A stretch of 64,000 bases of DNA from Chlorobiota bacterium (GCA_026415505.1 JAOAGY010000032.1:230159-294158); one strand, 5' to 3'. Positions 19,532-30,213 are shown, counted from the stretch's first letter. Program-made: numbers and translations. The notes: a model not told the origin generated them from the sequence alone.

Positions 19532-21676
19532 ATGACGCTCGAACAGTGGAAAGAACGTGCACAGCGCGAATTGGGTGAACGTCCGTTGGACTCGCTTCAA
19601 TGGAAAACGCCCGAGGGAATACTCGTCAAGCCGCTGTACACAGAAGAGGACCTGGAAAAAATCGAACATCACCGAAGCTTGCCAGGATTCTTCCCGTATG
19701 TCCGCGGACCCTATGCGACAATGTATGCCAACCGCCCGTGGACGATCCGGCAATACGCCGGATTCTCGACAGCAGCGGAATCCAATGCATTCTACAAAAA
19801 AGCACTCGCACAGGGACAGACGGGATTGTCGGTGGCTTTCGATTTGGCGACTCACCGCGGCTACGACAGCGACCATCCACGTGTCGAAGGCGACGTCGGC
19901 AAAGCAGGAGTAGCGATTGACACTGTCGAAGACATGAAAATTCTCTTCGATGGTATCGACCTCGGATCGGTCTCAGTTTCGATGACGATGAACGGAGCTG
20001 TGTTGCCAGTTTTAGCGATGTACATCGTCGCTGCTGAAGAGCAAGGTGTCGAACAATCCAAACTGAGCGGCACGATCCAAAACGACATCCTCAAAGAGTT
20101 TCTCGTTCGCAACACGTACATCTATCCGCCAGAACCTTCGATGCGGATCGTTGCCGACATTATCGCCTACACGAGCCGCTACATGCCGCGTTTCAACAGC
20201 ATCAGCATCAGTGGCTACCACATGCACGAAGCCGGTGCTACCGCAGTGCAAGAGCTTGCTTTCACGCTCGCCGATGGTTTGGAGTACGTTCGTGCAGCAA
20301 TCGAGCGTGGATTGGACGTCGATCGGTTCGCGCCGAGGCTCTCGTTTTTTTTCGGGATCGGCATGAACTTTTTCATGGAGATCGCCAAGCTCCGTGCAGC
20401 ACGGTTGCTGTGGGCAGAACTTATGCAGAAGCACTTTGCCCCGAAGAATCCGAACTCGACGGTCCTCCGTATGCATTGCCAAACCTCTGGGTGGTCGTTG
20501 ACTGCGCAGGACCCGTACAACAATATCGTTCGCACTACCATCGAAGCACTCGCAGCAGTGCTCGGTGGTACGCAATCGCTCCACACGAACTCATTCGATG
20601 AGGCACTTGCATTACCGTCTGAATTCTCCGCACGCATCGCACGCAACACACAACTCATCCTGGCGGAAGAAACGCATATCACGCGCGTAGTGGATCCGCT
20701 CGGAGGGTCGTACTACGTCGAGTCTCTGACCGCATCGTTGGCGGAACACGCTCGCCGCCTCATCGAGGAAATTCAATCACAAGGCGGTATGGTCGCTGCG
20801 ATTATGAGCGGATACGCCAAGATGCTCATCGAAGAAGCTGCGGCACGCCGTCAAGCCGCCATCGATCGCGGCGAAGAAACGATCGTCGGTGTCAACAAGT
20901 ATCGCGCCGAAAACGAGCCTCCGGTCGAGATACTCGAAGTGGACAATGCACGGGTTCGCGCTGAGCAGATCGCTCGGCTTCAACAGATCAAGGCTGAACG
21001 GGACAATCAGCATGTCACAGAAGCACTGGAGCGTCTCGTCAACGCTGCACGCAATCCACGAGAGAACCTGGTACCCTATGCAATAGAAGCAGCACGACTT
21101 CGAGCCACTGTCGGTGAAATCAGCGAAGCACTTGCCAGCGTATTTACCAGATACCGAAGTTCCCCAGTGGCAATCTCCGGCGTGTACAGTAGCTCCTACG
21201 CAGGCGATCCCGAATTCGAACGATTGCGCCGCCGTGTGCTGGCGTTCGAGCAACGGACAGGACGACGCCCACGTATTCTCGTCGCGAAACTCGGGCAGGA
21301 CGGTCACGATCGCGGCTCGAAAGTGATCGCCAGCGGTTTTGCCGACCTCGGCTTCGATGTCGATTTGGGTCCGCTCTTCCAAACACCTGCCGAAGTCGCT
21401 CGCCAAGCGATCGAAAACGACGTCCACGTCGTCGGCATTTCGTCGCAAGCAGGTGCACATACGACGCTGATTCCTCAACTTGTCGAGGAACTCCGGCGTC
21501 ACCACGCCGACGACATTCGTGTCGTTGCTGGCGGCATCATTCCTCCGAAGGATTACGACTTTCTTCGTGCTGCTGGTGTCCGGGCGATCGTCGGACCAGG
21601 AACGCCGATCCTCGAAGCAGCACGTATTGTGCTCGATGTCATCGAAGAACCTACTACGTCGCTTCATGAAGCATAA
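19532..21676 (+). CDS. Methylmalonyl-CoA mutase
   Basis: 714-residue single-chain adenosylcobalamin-dependent mutase interconverting (R)-methylmalonyl-CoA and succinyl-CoA. The N-terminal TIM-barrel domain carries [61 protein letters not shown] and [12 protein letters not shown], plus [18 protein letters not shown], all very close to mitochondrial and bacterial MCM. The C-terminal B12 domain has the base-off [10 protein letters not shown] (DxHxxG, near residue 590). The whole enzyme is on one chain, as in homodimeric MCM. It overlaps meaB by 11 nt. It completes propionate or odd-chain/branched-chain catabolism to succinyl-CoA, or runs in reverse. Confidence 0.97.
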   Translation: MTLEQWKERAQRELGERPLDSLQWKTPEGILVKPLYTEEDLEKIEHHRSLPGFFPYVRGPYATMYANRPWTIRQYAGFSTAAESNAFYKKALAQGQTGLSVAFDLATHRGYDSDHPRVEGDVGKAGVAIDTVEDMKILFDGIDLGSVSVSMTMNGAVLPVLAMYIVAAEEQGVEQSKLSGTIQNDILKEFLVRNTYIYPPEPSMRIVADIIAYTSRYMPRFNSISISGYHMHEAGATAVQELAFTLADGLEYVRAAIERGLDVDRFAPRLSFFFGIGMNFFMEIAKLRAARLLWAELMQKHFAPKNPNSTVLRMHCQTSGWSLTAQDPYNNIVRTTIEALAAVLGGTQSLHTNSFDEALALPSEFSARIARNTQLILAEETHITRVVDPLGGSYYVESLTASLAEHARRLIEEIQSQGGMVAAIMSGYAKMLIEEAAARRQAAIDRGEETIVGVNKYRAENEPPVEILEVDNARVRAEQIARLQQIKAERDNQHVTEALERLVNAARNPRENLVPYAIEAARLRATVGEISEALASVFTRYRSSPVAISGVYSSSYAGDPEFERLRRRVLAFEQRTGRRPRILVAKLGQDGHDRGSKVIASGFADLGFDVDLGPLFQTPAEVARQAIENDVHVVGISSQAGAHTTLIPQLVEELRRHHADDIRVVAGGIIPPKDYDFLRAAGVRAIVGPGTPILEAARIVLDVIEEPTTSLHEA

Positions 21677-22724
21677 ACCGCATTTTCTTCGGCACGGAGC
21701 AGCGGCGGATGAATTGACTCCGCCGGTTAACGAGTCCTCGACCTGGCAGAGCACATCAATCGAGCAACTCGCAGCCAGCGTTTGCTCTGGCGATCGTCGT
21801 GCATTAGCGAAAGCACTGAGCATGATCGAGAGCACAAGAGCGACGGATGCGCCATTGCAACGCTTGCTGCTCGAGCGAATCTATTCCGCAACCGGTAAAG
21901 CATGGCGCATTGGCATTACCGGCTCTCCAGGTGCTGGCAAAAGCACACTGATCGAGTCGCTGGGCATGGTTGCAATCGAACACGGGCACCGTCTCGCTGT
22001 GCTGGCGACAGACCCTGCGGCAGCGACGACCGGCGGCAGTATCTTGGGTGATAGGTTTCGTATGACATCGCTTTCTTCTCATCCGAATGCGTTCATCCGG
22101 CCTTCGTCGAATCGCGGCAGTGACACGGCACTGAGCCGCCGCATCAGAGAGAGCATTCTCGTCTGCGAGGCTGCCGGATACGATGTTGTCATCGTCGAAA
22201 CCGTCGGGGCAGGTCAATCCGATGTCACTATCGCTGACGTCGTTGATATGGTCATCGTGGCATCCCTACCCAATGCCGGTGACGAAGTACAAGGCATCAA
22301 ACGGGGCATCATGGAATATGCTGACATCGTAGCTGTGACCAAGAGCGATATAGACCGCTCCCTTGCTCTCCGTGCTGCCTCGCAACTTCGCAGCGCTCTC
22401 TCGCTGATCCGCTCGCGTTTCCGCGATTGGCAAGCCCGCACAGCAATTGTATCCAGTGTGACCGGTGAGGGGGTCGGTGATTTATGGGCTCTCTGCGAGC
22501 AATTCTTCGCTCCGACGCGGCAGCTATCGATCGAGCAAAACAGGCGTCAACAACGGCGCCGTTGGTTCGAGGAAGCATTGATCGAGGCTCTCATTGACAG
22601 AGTACGAACCGAAGCACACTCGGCTCACTCTATCGAACGAATCTATAGCGCTATTGAGGACGGTACAGTCCTTCCACCGATCGCAGCGATCGAGATCGTT
22701 CACTCGTGGCGGACATCCCAATGA
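21666..22724 (+). CDS. meaB: Methylmalonyl-CoA mutase chaperone GTPase MeaB
   Basis: 352-residue G3E-family GTPase that protects and reloads the mutase with adenosylcobalamin. It shows the Walker [19 protein letters not shown] near residue 86, [20 protein letters not shown] (switch region), [11 protein letters not shown] (G3-like) and VTKSDIDRS (G4). The frame is open 62 codons upstream inside the mutase gene, but homologous sequence begins after the ATG at 21666 ([11 protein letters not shown]), so that start is used. An 11-nt overlap with the mutase gene and an ATGA overlap with the next gene indicate a coupled operon. Confidence 0.95.
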   Translation: MKHKPHFLRHGAAADELTPPVNESSTWQSTSIEQLAASVCSGDRRALAKALSMIESTRATDAPLQRLLLERIYSATGKAWRIGITGSPGAGKSTLIESLGMVAIEHGHRLAVLATDPAAATTGGSILGDRFRMTSLSSHPNAFIRPSSNRGSDTALSRRIRESILVCEAAGYDVVIVETVGAGQSDVTIADVVDMVIVASLPNAGDEVQGIKRGIMEYADIVAVTKSDIDRSLALRAASQLRSALSLIRSRFRDWQARTAIVSSVTGEGVGDLWALCEQFFAPTRQLSIEQNRRQQRRRWFEEALIEALIDRVRTEAHSAHSIERIYSAIEDGTVLPPIAAIEIVHSWRTSQ

Positions 22725-23905
22725 TTCCATTGCAAGAAATTCGGCAGTTTCTCGCTGATAATCAGCTCGATGGATGGCTCCTCTACGACTTCCGGAAGAG
22801 CAATCCGATCGTACATCGTCTTCTCGGTTTGGGAACTGATCTTCACCTGACAAGACGTTTTGTCTTCTGGATTCCGGCTCACGATGAACCGCTGTTGCTG
22901 GCAAGCAGCATCGAAACGCATCTTTTCGAACACCTCCCGTTCGAGCTACGCGCGTATCGCAACCGCCACGAATGGCATGCGGCAATCGCTCGGATACTGG
23001 AGGGTGCCCAACGAATAGCCGTCGAATATTCACCGATGGGACAATTACCGTCGGTATCGTACCTCGATGCGGGGACTGCAGAATACTTGCGATCGTTCGG
23101 TATCGAGCTTTCGAGCAGTGCCGATTTGATCAGCATGATCGAGTCGGTGTGGACCGACGAACAAATCGCCGAAAACCTGGTCACCGCTCGCACACTGCGA
23201 GACATCATGATGGCTACTATCGAACATGCACGGTCGCTGGCACACCTTCGCACTGCTACCGAGCACGACATCCAGCAATTCGTACTTCAAGCGTTCGATC
23301 GCAACTCACTGATCACCGATCATCCGCCGATCGTCGCGGTCGGTGCCAATACAGCCAATCCACATTACGAGCCCTCTCCGTCCACCAGCGCACGTATCGA
23401 ACCAAATTCGCTGTTGTTGCTCGATATGTGGGCAAAATCGCGTGCGCAGTCTGCGACGTATGCTGACATTACCTGGACGGTTTGGCTCGGTTCATCGCCG
23501 CCATCGGAGATCACTGCAATTGCGCAGCTTGTTTTTGCAGCCAGAGACGCTGCTCTGGAACTCGTTCGCCGACGATTCGCCGAACGGCAGCCACTCTACG
23601 GCTACGAAGTTGACGATGCTGCCCGCAACCTCATCGGCAGTGCTGGGTACGGTGACTACTTTGTTCATCGCACTGGACACAACATCGGCACAGATGTTCA
23701 CGGCTACGGCACGAATATGGACAACTACGAAACGTGTGACAGTCGGCGCATCCTTCCGGGGACGTCCTTCAGTATCGAGCCTGGCATCTACCTACCGGCT
23801 CTCTTCGGAATACGAAGCGAGTGTGACGTGGTCGTCACCAACAATGGCGACGTTCTCGTTCCGACCGAACCGCTCCAACAATCGCTCATCGTATTCGGCA
23901 CATGA
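22721..23905 (+). CDS. M24-family metallopeptidase (Xaa-Pro aminopeptidase-like)
   Basis: 394 residues with an N-terminal creatinase-like domain (about 1-150) and a C-terminal pita-bread domain. The five metal ligands can be traced: Asp in LLLLDMWAK, Asp in YADITWTVW, His in VHRTGHNIG, Glu in FSIEPGIYL and Glu in IRSECDVVV, so it should be an active dinuclear metalloenzyme, probably removing residues N-terminal to proline. The ATG at 22721 overlaps the meaB TGA in an ATGA junction; a GTG at 22706 would add five residues. Why a peptidase is coupled to the mutase/meaB pair is unclear. Confidence 0.9.
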   Translation: MIPLQEIRQFLADNQLDGWLLYDFRKSNPIVHRLLGLGTDLHLTRRFVFWIPAHDEPLLLASSIETHLFEHLPFELRAYRNRHEWHAAIARILEGAQRIAVEYSPMGQLPSVSYLDAGTAEYLRSFGIELSSSADLISMIESVWTDEQIAENLVTARTLRDIMMATIEHARSLAHLRTATEHDIQQFVLQAFDRNSLITDHPPIVAVGANTANPHYEPSPSTSARIEPNSLLLLDMWAKSRAQSATYADITWTVWLGSSPPSEITAIAQLVFAARDAALELVRRRFAERQPLYGYEVDDAARNLIGSAGYGDYFVHRTGHNIGTDVHGYGTNMDNYETCDSRRILPGTSFSIEPGIYLPALFGIRSECDVVVTNNGDVLVPTEPLQQSLIVFGT

Positions 23906-25683
23906 CCATGCTCTCGCGCATCATCTGCACGACTTTGCTTGCGACAATCGTTGTCGTCGCACAAACCAATCGCGAGCGTGTCGCACTCGCATACGAGCAA
24001 TCGGGTGATTGGCGGAATGCTGCGCGTCTCTGGCAAGAACTATTGCAGCAGCAGCCGACAAGTTCTGTGTATCTCGTCGGTGCGATGAGAAGCTTGAAAA
24101 TGCTGCAGAACACGGCGGCAATGATCGAGCTGTTCTCTTCATCAGACCAACGCGCGCGAGATTGGGAAGCCCTGGCATACTACGGCTACGCCCTGTACCG
24201 CACTGGCGATGAGCGCCGCGCTCGTATTGCATGGGAGCAATCGGTCAATTCCATGCCGCGGACCGAGCAGAGCTTCCGACTGCTTGCATCGTTACAAATC
24301 GATGCGGGAGCACGCGATGCTGCGGCGAGTACGTTGCTCGACGGACGGCGAGTGCTCGGCAATCGGACACTCTTCGCAACCGAGCTTATCGAACTCGCGA
24401 TTGCCGCGCGCAATCTTTCGACCGCGCTCGACGAGATTTTCGCTTACTTCGATGCGACGCAAAATTTGGCTCGGACACAAGGCTACATATCGGCATTGCT
24501 GACGTTCGGCAACTCCGAGCGAGAGATTCGGCAACGAATCGAAGCATATGTCCGCAGCCATGGAGACGTTCCGTCTGCGCTGCGGTTGGAGGAATGGTTC
24601 TTCCGTGAAGTTGGTGATTATCCGAGCGCGCTGGACGTCGTCGTCCGACTCGATCGCCTCACAGGCAACAGCGGGCGCGACATCTACGCATTTGCCGAGC
24701 GCGCACGAGTCGAAGGAGCATACGATGTTGCATTGTCAGCATATGGTAAACTTTTGTCGCTGCCGCCCACATCGGATATCCGTGCACTGGCGCTGTATGG
24801 CTATGCACAGACGATCGAACAGAAAACGCTCCAATCGGCGCGAAAGAGCTGGGATGACATCGCACGAATCATCGCCGAATACGAACGTATCGTTCGCGAC
24901 GCACCCAATTCGATATTTGCTGCGACTGCTCTCCTCCGCATCGCAGAGTTGACCCGTGACTATGCCGACGATCCGCTCAGTGCTACAGCCCAATTCGAGC
25001 GAGTACTGACGCAGTATCCCACGACCGAACAAGCTGCTCGAGCACGAATCGAACGGTTACCGCTGCTTGTGAGAACGCTCGGTCTGGACTCGACAGCGGC
25101 GCTCTTGGAACGCGAACGACCGTTGATTCTTCGATTCAGTACGCTCAGCGACGAGGTGCTGTTCTGCAGTGGAGAGTTCGAGTTTTTCCGATGTCGCTTC
25201 GAACATGCTCTCGAGCAGTATCGCAACGTCTCTCGCAACTTAGAATCGCCGCTTGCAAACGACGCAATCGAACGCATGACGCTCATTACGACAAATCGCA
25301 ACGACTCGGTTTCGTTGTGTATGTTGGCTCGTGCGGAGTTGGCATTTTATCAGCTCGATTGGAAGAACGGTTTTCTTATCACTGACTCGCTTGCAGCTCA
25401 GGGCAACGATCTTGCTGAATACGCACTCGCTCACGGCGGAAGCATTGCAGTCGAGCGGAACATGCTCGATCGTGCCGAGCGCTACTACTCGACTCTCATC
25501 GAACAATTTCCGGAAACGATCTATGCCGACCGAGCGCTGTGGGGGCTTGGGCGCATTGCCGAAGCGAAGGGTGAACGCGAGCAGGCTCTTCGCTACTACA
25601 ACGAGCTGCTGGCACGGTATCCGAATTCTATCTACATTCCCCGCGTCCGGTCTCTCATTCGTTCGTTGCGCGGCGACATGTAA
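23902..25683 (+). CDS. Exported TPR-repeat protein of unknown function
   Basis: 593 residues beginning with a hydrophobic segment that looks like a signal peptide (LLATIVVVAQ, cleaved near residue 21). The rest is almost all helical repeats of tetratricopeptide type, clearest at ALAYEQSGDWRNAARLWQEL near the start, LAYYGYALYRTGDERRARI, and the C-terminal run AERYYSTLIEQFPETIYADR then ALRYYNELLARYPNSIYIPR, which resemble periplasmic BamD/YbgF-type TPRs. It probably scaffolds an envelope complex. It starts with an ATGA overlap with the M24 gene, and its last 52 bp overlap rsmE tail to tail. No enzyme motif is seen. Confidence 0.75.
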   Translation: MTMLSRIICTTLLATIVVVAQTNRERVALAYEQSGDWRNAARLWQELLQQQPTSSVYLVGAMRSLKMLQNTAAMIELFSSSDQRARDWEALAYYGYALYRTGDERRARIAWEQSVNSMPRTEQSFRLLASLQIDAGARDAAASTLLDGRRVLGNRTLFATELIELAIAARNLSTALDEIFAYFDATQNLARTQGYISALLTFGNSEREIRQRIEAYVRSHGDVPSALRLEEWFFREVGDYPSALDVVVRLDRLTGNSGRDIYAFAERARVEGAYDVALSAYGKLLSLPPTSDIRALALYGYAQTIEQKTLQSARKSWDDIARIIAEYERIVRDAPNSIFAATALLRIAELTRDYADDPLSATAQFERVLTQYPTTEQAARARIERLPLLVRTLGLDSTAALLERERPLILRFSTLSDEVLFCSGEFEFFRCRFEHALEQYRNVSRNLESPLANDAIERMTLITTNRNDSVSLCMLARAELAFYQLDWKNGFLITDSLAAQGNDLAEYALAHGGSIAVERNMLDRAERYYSTLIEQFPETIYADRALWGLGRIAEAKGEREQALRYYNELLARYPNSIYIPRVRSLIRSLRGDM

Positions 25684-26369
25684 GAGCGCCAACTTGCAAC
25701 AACCAAACTCACGGCAGCGATCGCGGCAGTTTCGCTGCGTAGCCGCAAACCACCGAGCGACCAGTGTTCGACGGACCGTTCTTTCAAGAGCGCTCTTTCG
25801 CTGTTCGAAAATCCACCCTCTGGACCGACGATAATTGTGCAGTTGTCGCTGGGGACCGACGGCGCTTTGCCGTCCGGCGCACAAACGATCGGTATGGTGT
25901 CGGTGCGTTGCAGAAGTTCCTCGATTGTCGTTGGTTCGTCAATGCAAGGCAACACGCTCCGCTGCGACTGCTTGAGTGCGGCGATCATCTTCGCAACGAG
26001 CCGTTCGCGTCGTGGTAGATGCGACACTTGAGCATACTGGGTCCGAAGTGGCACTAATCGCTGGACTCCCAGTTCAGTACACTTTTCAGCCAACCATTCG
26101 ATGCGATCGTGCGCCGACAATAGCCCGAACGCAACGGTCAACGAGTGCGGCAATTCGCCAGGTTCCTTCTCCACACTCTCGACAACGACTCGAGCTGATG
26201 TTCGATCGAGCGCTACCACGGTTGCGATGGCACGCAACCCCTGCCCATTGCTGACGTACACGTGCTGCCCTGGACGAATCCGCAGCACACGAAGGTGCCG
26301 AACTTGGTCGCCGTCGAAGCGCAGCTCGGTTGCGTTCTGGTCGAGCTGCGGTAGATAGAGGCATTCCAT
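25632..26369 (-). CDS. rsmE: 16S rRNA m3U1498 methyltransferase RsmE
   Basis: 245-residue SPOUT methyltransferase that N3-methylates U1498 of 16S rRNA using S-adenosylmethionine. An N-terminal PUA-like domain (FDGDQVRHLRVLRIRPGQHV) precedes the trefoil-knot domain with EKCTELGVQRLVPLRTQ, IIVGPEGGFSNSE and LGGLRLRSETAAIAA, the SAM-binding knot. The C-terminal 15 or so residues are a basic extension. The gene converges on the TPR gene with a 52-nt overlap and diverges from a crotonase gene. Confidence 0.94.
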   Translation of the reverse strand: MECLYLPQLDQNATELRFDGDQVRHLRVLRIRPGQHVYVSNGQGLRAIATVVALDRTSARVVVESVEKEPGELPHSLTVAFGLLSAHDRIEWLAEKCTELGVQRLVPLRTQYAQVSHLPRRERLVAKMIAALKQSQRSVLPCIDEPTTIEELLQRTDTIPIVCAPDGKAPSVPSDNCTIIVGPEGGFSNSERALLKERSVEHWSLGGLRLRSETAAIAAVSLVVASWRSYMSPRNERMRDRTRGM

Positions 26370-26388
26370 CGGATCGTGGTGTCGTTTC

Positions 26389-26396
26389 TATCTTTG
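26389..26396 (+). promoter_or_regulatory. Putative -7 element TATCTTTG upstream of crotonase gene
   Basis: TATCTTTG, matching TAnnTTTG, lies 29 bp before the crotonase ATG at 26426 in the short divergent gap with rsmE. The identical octamer occurs 37 bp before another crotonase (34646-34653) and just before tRNA-Leu. No clear -33 element was found. Confidence 0.45.
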
Positions 26397-26425
26397 TGTC
26401 GAAAATACTCGCGGTGTTAGCGAAC

Positions 26426-27208
26426 ATGAATTACCAGTGCATTCGTGTGTATCGTCCCGATGGATACGAAGGTGTCGGGGCAATACAGATCGCGCGTTCC
26501 GACGTACGCAACGCGCTCAGTTTGCAAACGATGGAAGAGCTTGTCGCTGCTGCCGAGGATTACGATCGCGACGACACAATTGGCTGCATCGTCGTTCATG
26601 GCGACGATCGGGCGTTTGCGGCAGGCGCAGACATTCGCGAAATGAGTGATGCCGATGCTGTCACGATGCTCGACCGCGATCAGTTCGCCAGATGGGAACG
26701 TCTGCGAATGGTCAAGAAACCTATGATAGCAGCAGTCAGTGGCTACGCGCTCGGAGGTGGCTGCGAGCTAGCAATGTTGTGCGACATCATCGTTGCCAGC
26801 GATACGGCACAGTTCGGTCAGCCAGAAATCAACATCGGGGTCATGCCCGGTGCCGGCGGCACGCAGCGTTTGACACGTGCGGTCGGCAAGGCACTCGCCA
26901 TGGAACTTGTCTTGACAGGCGGAATGATCTCGGCACGTCGAGCATACGAGCGTGGTTTGGTAGCTCGTGTCGTCCCCGTCGAATATTACCTCGACGAAGC
27001 GTTCGCACTCGCTGAAGACATTGCATCGAAAGCACCGATTGCGGCACGGCTTGCGAAAGAATCGGTCAACCGAGCTTATTCGACGACACTGGAGCTGGGT
27101 CTCGAATACGAACGCAAGAACTTTTACCTTCTCTTCGCAACGGAAGACCAAAAAGAAGGTATGGCAGCATTTCTCGAAAAGCGCCCACCTCGGTGGCGCG
27201 GGCATTGA
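26426..27208 (+). CDS. Enoyl-CoA hydratase
   Basis: 260-residue crotonase-fold enzyme hydrating trans-2-enoyl-CoA in beta-oxidation. Both catalytic glutamates are present: GYALGGGCELAMLCD near residue 112 and FGQPEINIGVMPGAGG near 132. The oxyanion-hole segments (FAAGADIREM and ALGGG) are intact. The C-terminus FLEKRPPRWRGH is typical. The ATG at 26426 gives the standard length; the upstream extension lies in the rsmE start region. A second crotonase follows 27 nt downstream, making a small acyl-CoA degradation unit. Confidence 0.94.
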   Translation: MNYQCIRVYRPDGYEGVGAIQIARSDVRNALSLQTMEELVAAAEDYDRDDTIGCIVVHGDDRAFAAGADIREMSDADAVTMLDRDQFARWERLRMVKKPMIAAVSGYALGGGCELAMLCDIIVASDTAQFGQPEINIGVMPGAGGTQRLTRAVGKALAMELVLTGGMISARRAYERGLVARVVPVEYYLDEAFALAEDIASKAPIAARLAKESVNRAYSTTLELGLEYERKNFYLLFATEDQKEGMAAFLEKRPPRWRGH

Positions 27209-27235
27209 CAAGGTCGAACTCTCACACGCAATGAC

Positions 27236-28021
27236 ATGAACTACGAAACGATCATCTACAATGTCGGCGAGGGTATCTGCCGCATTACGCTCAATCGTCC
27301 CGAAGTCTTCAATGCATGCAACGAACAACTGACCGACGAACTTCAACGCGCCTTGAGCGACGCTGCTGGCGACGAGTCAGTGCGATGCATTGTACTGACC
27401 GGCGCAGGACGGGCATTCTGTTCAGGACAGGACCTCAAGGAAGCTCCCGAAGTCGGCTCCCAACGCGACTTGCGGGACTCGCTCCAGCGCCGCTACAATC
27501 CGATTATTCGTGCAATGCGCTCGATGCCGAAACCGATCGTTGCTGGGATCAATGGCGTTGCAGCGGGTGCAGGACTATCGTTAGCGCTGGCGGCAGATAT
27601 TCGAATCATGAGCACGGCGGCAAGACTCGTCGAAGCATTCATCGCCATTGCACTGATACCCGATAGCGGTGCGACGTTCTTTTATCCGCGCATGCTCGGA
27701 TACAGTCGCGCTTTCGAGTTTGCGACACTCAACAAGCCGATCGATGCCGATGAAGCCTATCGTCTCGGTCTGGTAAATATGCTCGCATCCCCTCGTGCCT
27801 TCCCGCGGGCACTCGATGCGATAGCCAAGCGATACGCCAGTGGACCGACTCAAACCTACGGCTACGTCAAGCTGCTCTTGCAGCGCGGTATGACTGCATC
27901 GCTCGACGAAATGCTACAACTCGAAGAAGAGTACCAGCAGCGCGCCGGCACGAGCGAAGACTATCGTGAAGGTGTCGCTGCATTTCGCCAAAAGCGAACA
28001 CCGGTTTTCCGGGGTCGGTAG
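27236..28021 (+). CDS. Enoyl-CoA hydratase/isomerase, PaaG-like
   Basis: 261-residue crotonase. Oxyanion-hole segments (FCSGQDLKE and GINGVAAGAGLSLALAAD) are intact, but the two hydratase glutamates are missing (AAGAGLS in place of GGGCE; RLVEAFIAIALIPDSG in place of GQPE). The Asp in LIPDSGATFFYPR matches the acidic residue of PaaG-type isomerases acting on ring-epoxide or enoyl-CoA double bonds. So it is more likely an isomerase than a simple hydratase. It is probably co-transcribed with the preceding hydratase. Without other phenylacetate genes nearby, the precise substrate is open. Confidence 0.88.
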   Translation: MNYETIIYNVGEGICRITLNRPEVFNACNEQLTDELQRALSDAAGDESVRCIVLTGAGRAFCSGQDLKEAPEVGSQRDLRDSLQRRYNPIIRAMRSMPKPIVAGINGVAAGAGLSLALAADIRIMSTAARLVEAFIAIALIPDSGATFFYPRMLGYSRAFEFATLNKPIDADEAYRLGLVNMLASPRAFPRALDAIAKRYASGPTQTYGYVKLLLQRGMTASLDEMLQLEEEYQQRAGTSEDYREGVAAFRQKRTPVFRGR

Positions 28022-28077
28022 CATCGGGCTGGCGCTGTGTCACCACTCGTGGTCAGCCACTCCCAATCGAACGACCA

Positions 28078-30213
28078 ATGGCAAAGAGCAAACAAACATT
28101 GTTCGAGCAATACATCTCAAACAAGCTCGTACCAGAGCCAGCCTGGTATCGAGCGGTTAGCGTTCGGTGGAGTGTGATTGCTACGTCGGTGGTCATATGT
28201 GCACTCTGCATGCCGTCGGTTGCTCGTTTCATCGTCGGTGTCCAACTACCAGGTGTCCCTTCGATCGGATTCCGCTGGAATGGCAAACCGATCGTCGCCG
28301 ACCGCACATTCTCGATTGTCAAGCCTGCAAGAGAATATCGCGCCGAGTGCGACAGTGCACGCTCGCACGCTCCACCTGTGTATCTGATGCTTCGAACGCA
28401 TCAACAGCACAGCCAGCAATGGGCGCAGCTTTCTCGAACGATCCGTTCGGCAGTCGGCACATCGAGTCAGCAAGGACTACATTTGATTCGCTGGCTCGAT
28501 AGCGTCTCTGCGAGCAAGATCGTCGTGGATACGGTTGTCTCGACCCGATCGCCCTATGCATTGCTGTGGGATGGTAGCTCCGCCTACCAGCGTGTGGCAG
28601 TTTCTCAGTTGCTCGAAATTGACAGAGTCGAGGAAGCTCTCACGGCATTTCTTACCCAGCACAATGTTCCTGACTCGACGTCGGCAGCAGTTGTTGCCCA
28701 CGTCCGTGCTCGACTTGTTGCAGCCCGATTCTCACTCGAGCGAAGTCACCTCGAACAGGACCTTGCAGCAGCCTCTGTTCCTCGGACATACGGTATCGTT
28801 CGGCGTGGCGAGACAATCGTCGCGACAGAAGAGCTCATCACTCCGATTGTCGCCGCTAAGCTCGCCTCTTATCGAGACATCGCATCCATCGAGACATCCA
28901 TCCCTGATTTGCCGCGTGCGATCGGTACTGCTTTGGCTCGTGCGGCGTTGCTCTGCGGTATCGTGTGGCTGTATCTGATGTTCGTTCGTACCGATCGTTT
29001 CGATGACAATCGCGTCGTCGTGACAATTGCCTCTGCATTATCGCTCAGTGCGGTTCAATCGCTATCGAGCACGCTGCTTTCTTCCGATTTTGCACCGGAG
29101 TTTCTCGTCCTGCTGCCGGCACTTGCAATGGTGGTGACGATCCTCTATGACACACGGTTGGCGTTCGTGTTTTCGACCTCAGCCGTACTGCTCCATATCG
29201 CCATCCGTTCGGGTGATCTGTCATCGGGGATCGCTTTGCTTGTAGCGTCAATCGCTGGCTCGCTCAGTGTACAGGTGTTGCGGAACCGCTATCAACTGGT
29301 GCGTTCGATATTTTTCGTCGCACTCGGATTTGTTCTGTCGCTTGTCATCGCCGTGTTGGAAAACGAGCTACAGTTTAGCAAGATCGCAACGCCAGTGCTT
29401 GTAGCATCGGTCAATGCAATTATTTCTCCGATGATCGTTTTCGCTGTGCTTGTGCTCATTGACCGCGTCTTCGGCGTCCCGACCGATCTTCGATTGCTCG
29501 AACTGGACACGGTGTCGCACCCGTTGCTTGTAAAATTGCGGCAGGTGGCTCCCGGAACGTATCAACACACGCTGGTCGTCGCCAATTTAGCCGAACATGC
29601 AGCTTTAGCGATCGGTGCCAATCCGCTCTTGGCACGTGTCGGTGCGTACTTTCACGATATCGGCAAGATTCGCAAGCCCGAATATTTTGCTGAGAATCAG
29701 ATCGAACTACACAACAAGCATCGCGAGTTGTCACCGAAGCAAAGCGCAGCGATAATTCGGAGTCACGTCGAAGAGGGTGTCGAGCTTGCGCTCGAATACC
29801 GATTGCCGCCGAAAGTTATCGAATTCATTCCCGCTCATCATGGCACATCGTTGATACGCCACTTCTACGTCGTCGCGTTAGAGGAAGCCAAGGCAACCGG
29901 AACAGAAGTCAACGAAGACGACTTTCGCTATCAAGGACCGAAGCCTCGTACAAAGGAGACTGGGATTGTCATGCTCGCCGACGTAGCAGAAGCGGTATCT
30001 CGTTCGGCAGAATCTCGTAGCGACATCGAATCTCGACTCAGCGACAGTTTCCGAGAAAAGATTGCCGACGGTCAGCTCGATGAGTGCCCCCTCTCGCTTC
30101 GCGAAATCGCAACGATTCGTCGCCTATTCACAGACATGCTCGTCGGTATGCTGCATCAGCGTCCTGAGTACCGCAGCCTCGATGCGGCTGCCAGTTCTAC
30201 GGTGTCGAGTTAG
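28078..30213 (+). CDS. Membrane HD-domain phosphodiesterase, PgpH-like (7TM-7TMR-HD)
   Basis: 711 residues: one N-terminal membrane helix, an extracytoplasmic 7TMR-HDED domain (about 55-275), a block of about seven helices (280-475), then a cytosolic HD domain. HD metal ligands are visible in YQHTLVVANLAEHA, VGAYFHDIGKIRKPEYF and IIRSHVEEGV, with FIPAHHGTSLI. This is the architecture of PgpH, which hydrolyses cyclic di-AMP. No diadenylate cyclase is in the window, so the substrate is inferred from the family. It follows the PaaG-like gene by 56 nt and precedes xerD by 29 nt. Confidence 0.92.
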   Translation: MAKSKQTLFEQYISNKLVPEPAWYRAVSVRWSVIATSVVICALCMPSVARFIVGVQLPGVPSIGFRWNGKPIVADRTFSIVKPAREYRAECDSARSHAPPVYLMLRTHQQHSQQWAQLSRTIRSAVGTSSQQGLHLIRWLDSVSASKIVVDTVVSTRSPYALLWDGSSAYQRVAVSQLLEIDRVEEALTAFLTQHNVPDSTSAAVVAHVRARLVAARFSLERSHLEQDLAAASVPRTYGIVRRGETIVATEELITPIVAAKLASYRDIASIETSIPDLPRAIGTALARAALLCGIVWLYLMFVRTDRFDDNRVVVTIASALSLSAVQSLSSTLLSSDFAPEFLVLLPALAMVVTILYDTRLAFVFSTSAVLLHIAIRSGDLSSGIALLVASIAGSLSVQVLRNRYQLVRSIFFVALGFVLSLVIAVLENELQFSKIATPVLVASVNAIISPMIVFAVLVLIDRVFGVPTDLRLLELDTVSHPLLVKLRQVAPGTYQHTLVVANLAEHAALAIGANPLLARVGAYFHDIGKIRKPEYFAENQIELHNKHRELSPKQSAAIIRSHVEEGVELALEYRLPPKVIEFIPAHHGTSLIRHFYVVALEEAKATGTEVNEDDFRYQGPKPRTKETGIVMLADVAEAVSRSAESRSDIESRLSDSFREKIADGQLDECPLSLREIATIRRLFTDMLVGMLHQRPEYRSLDAAASSTVSS

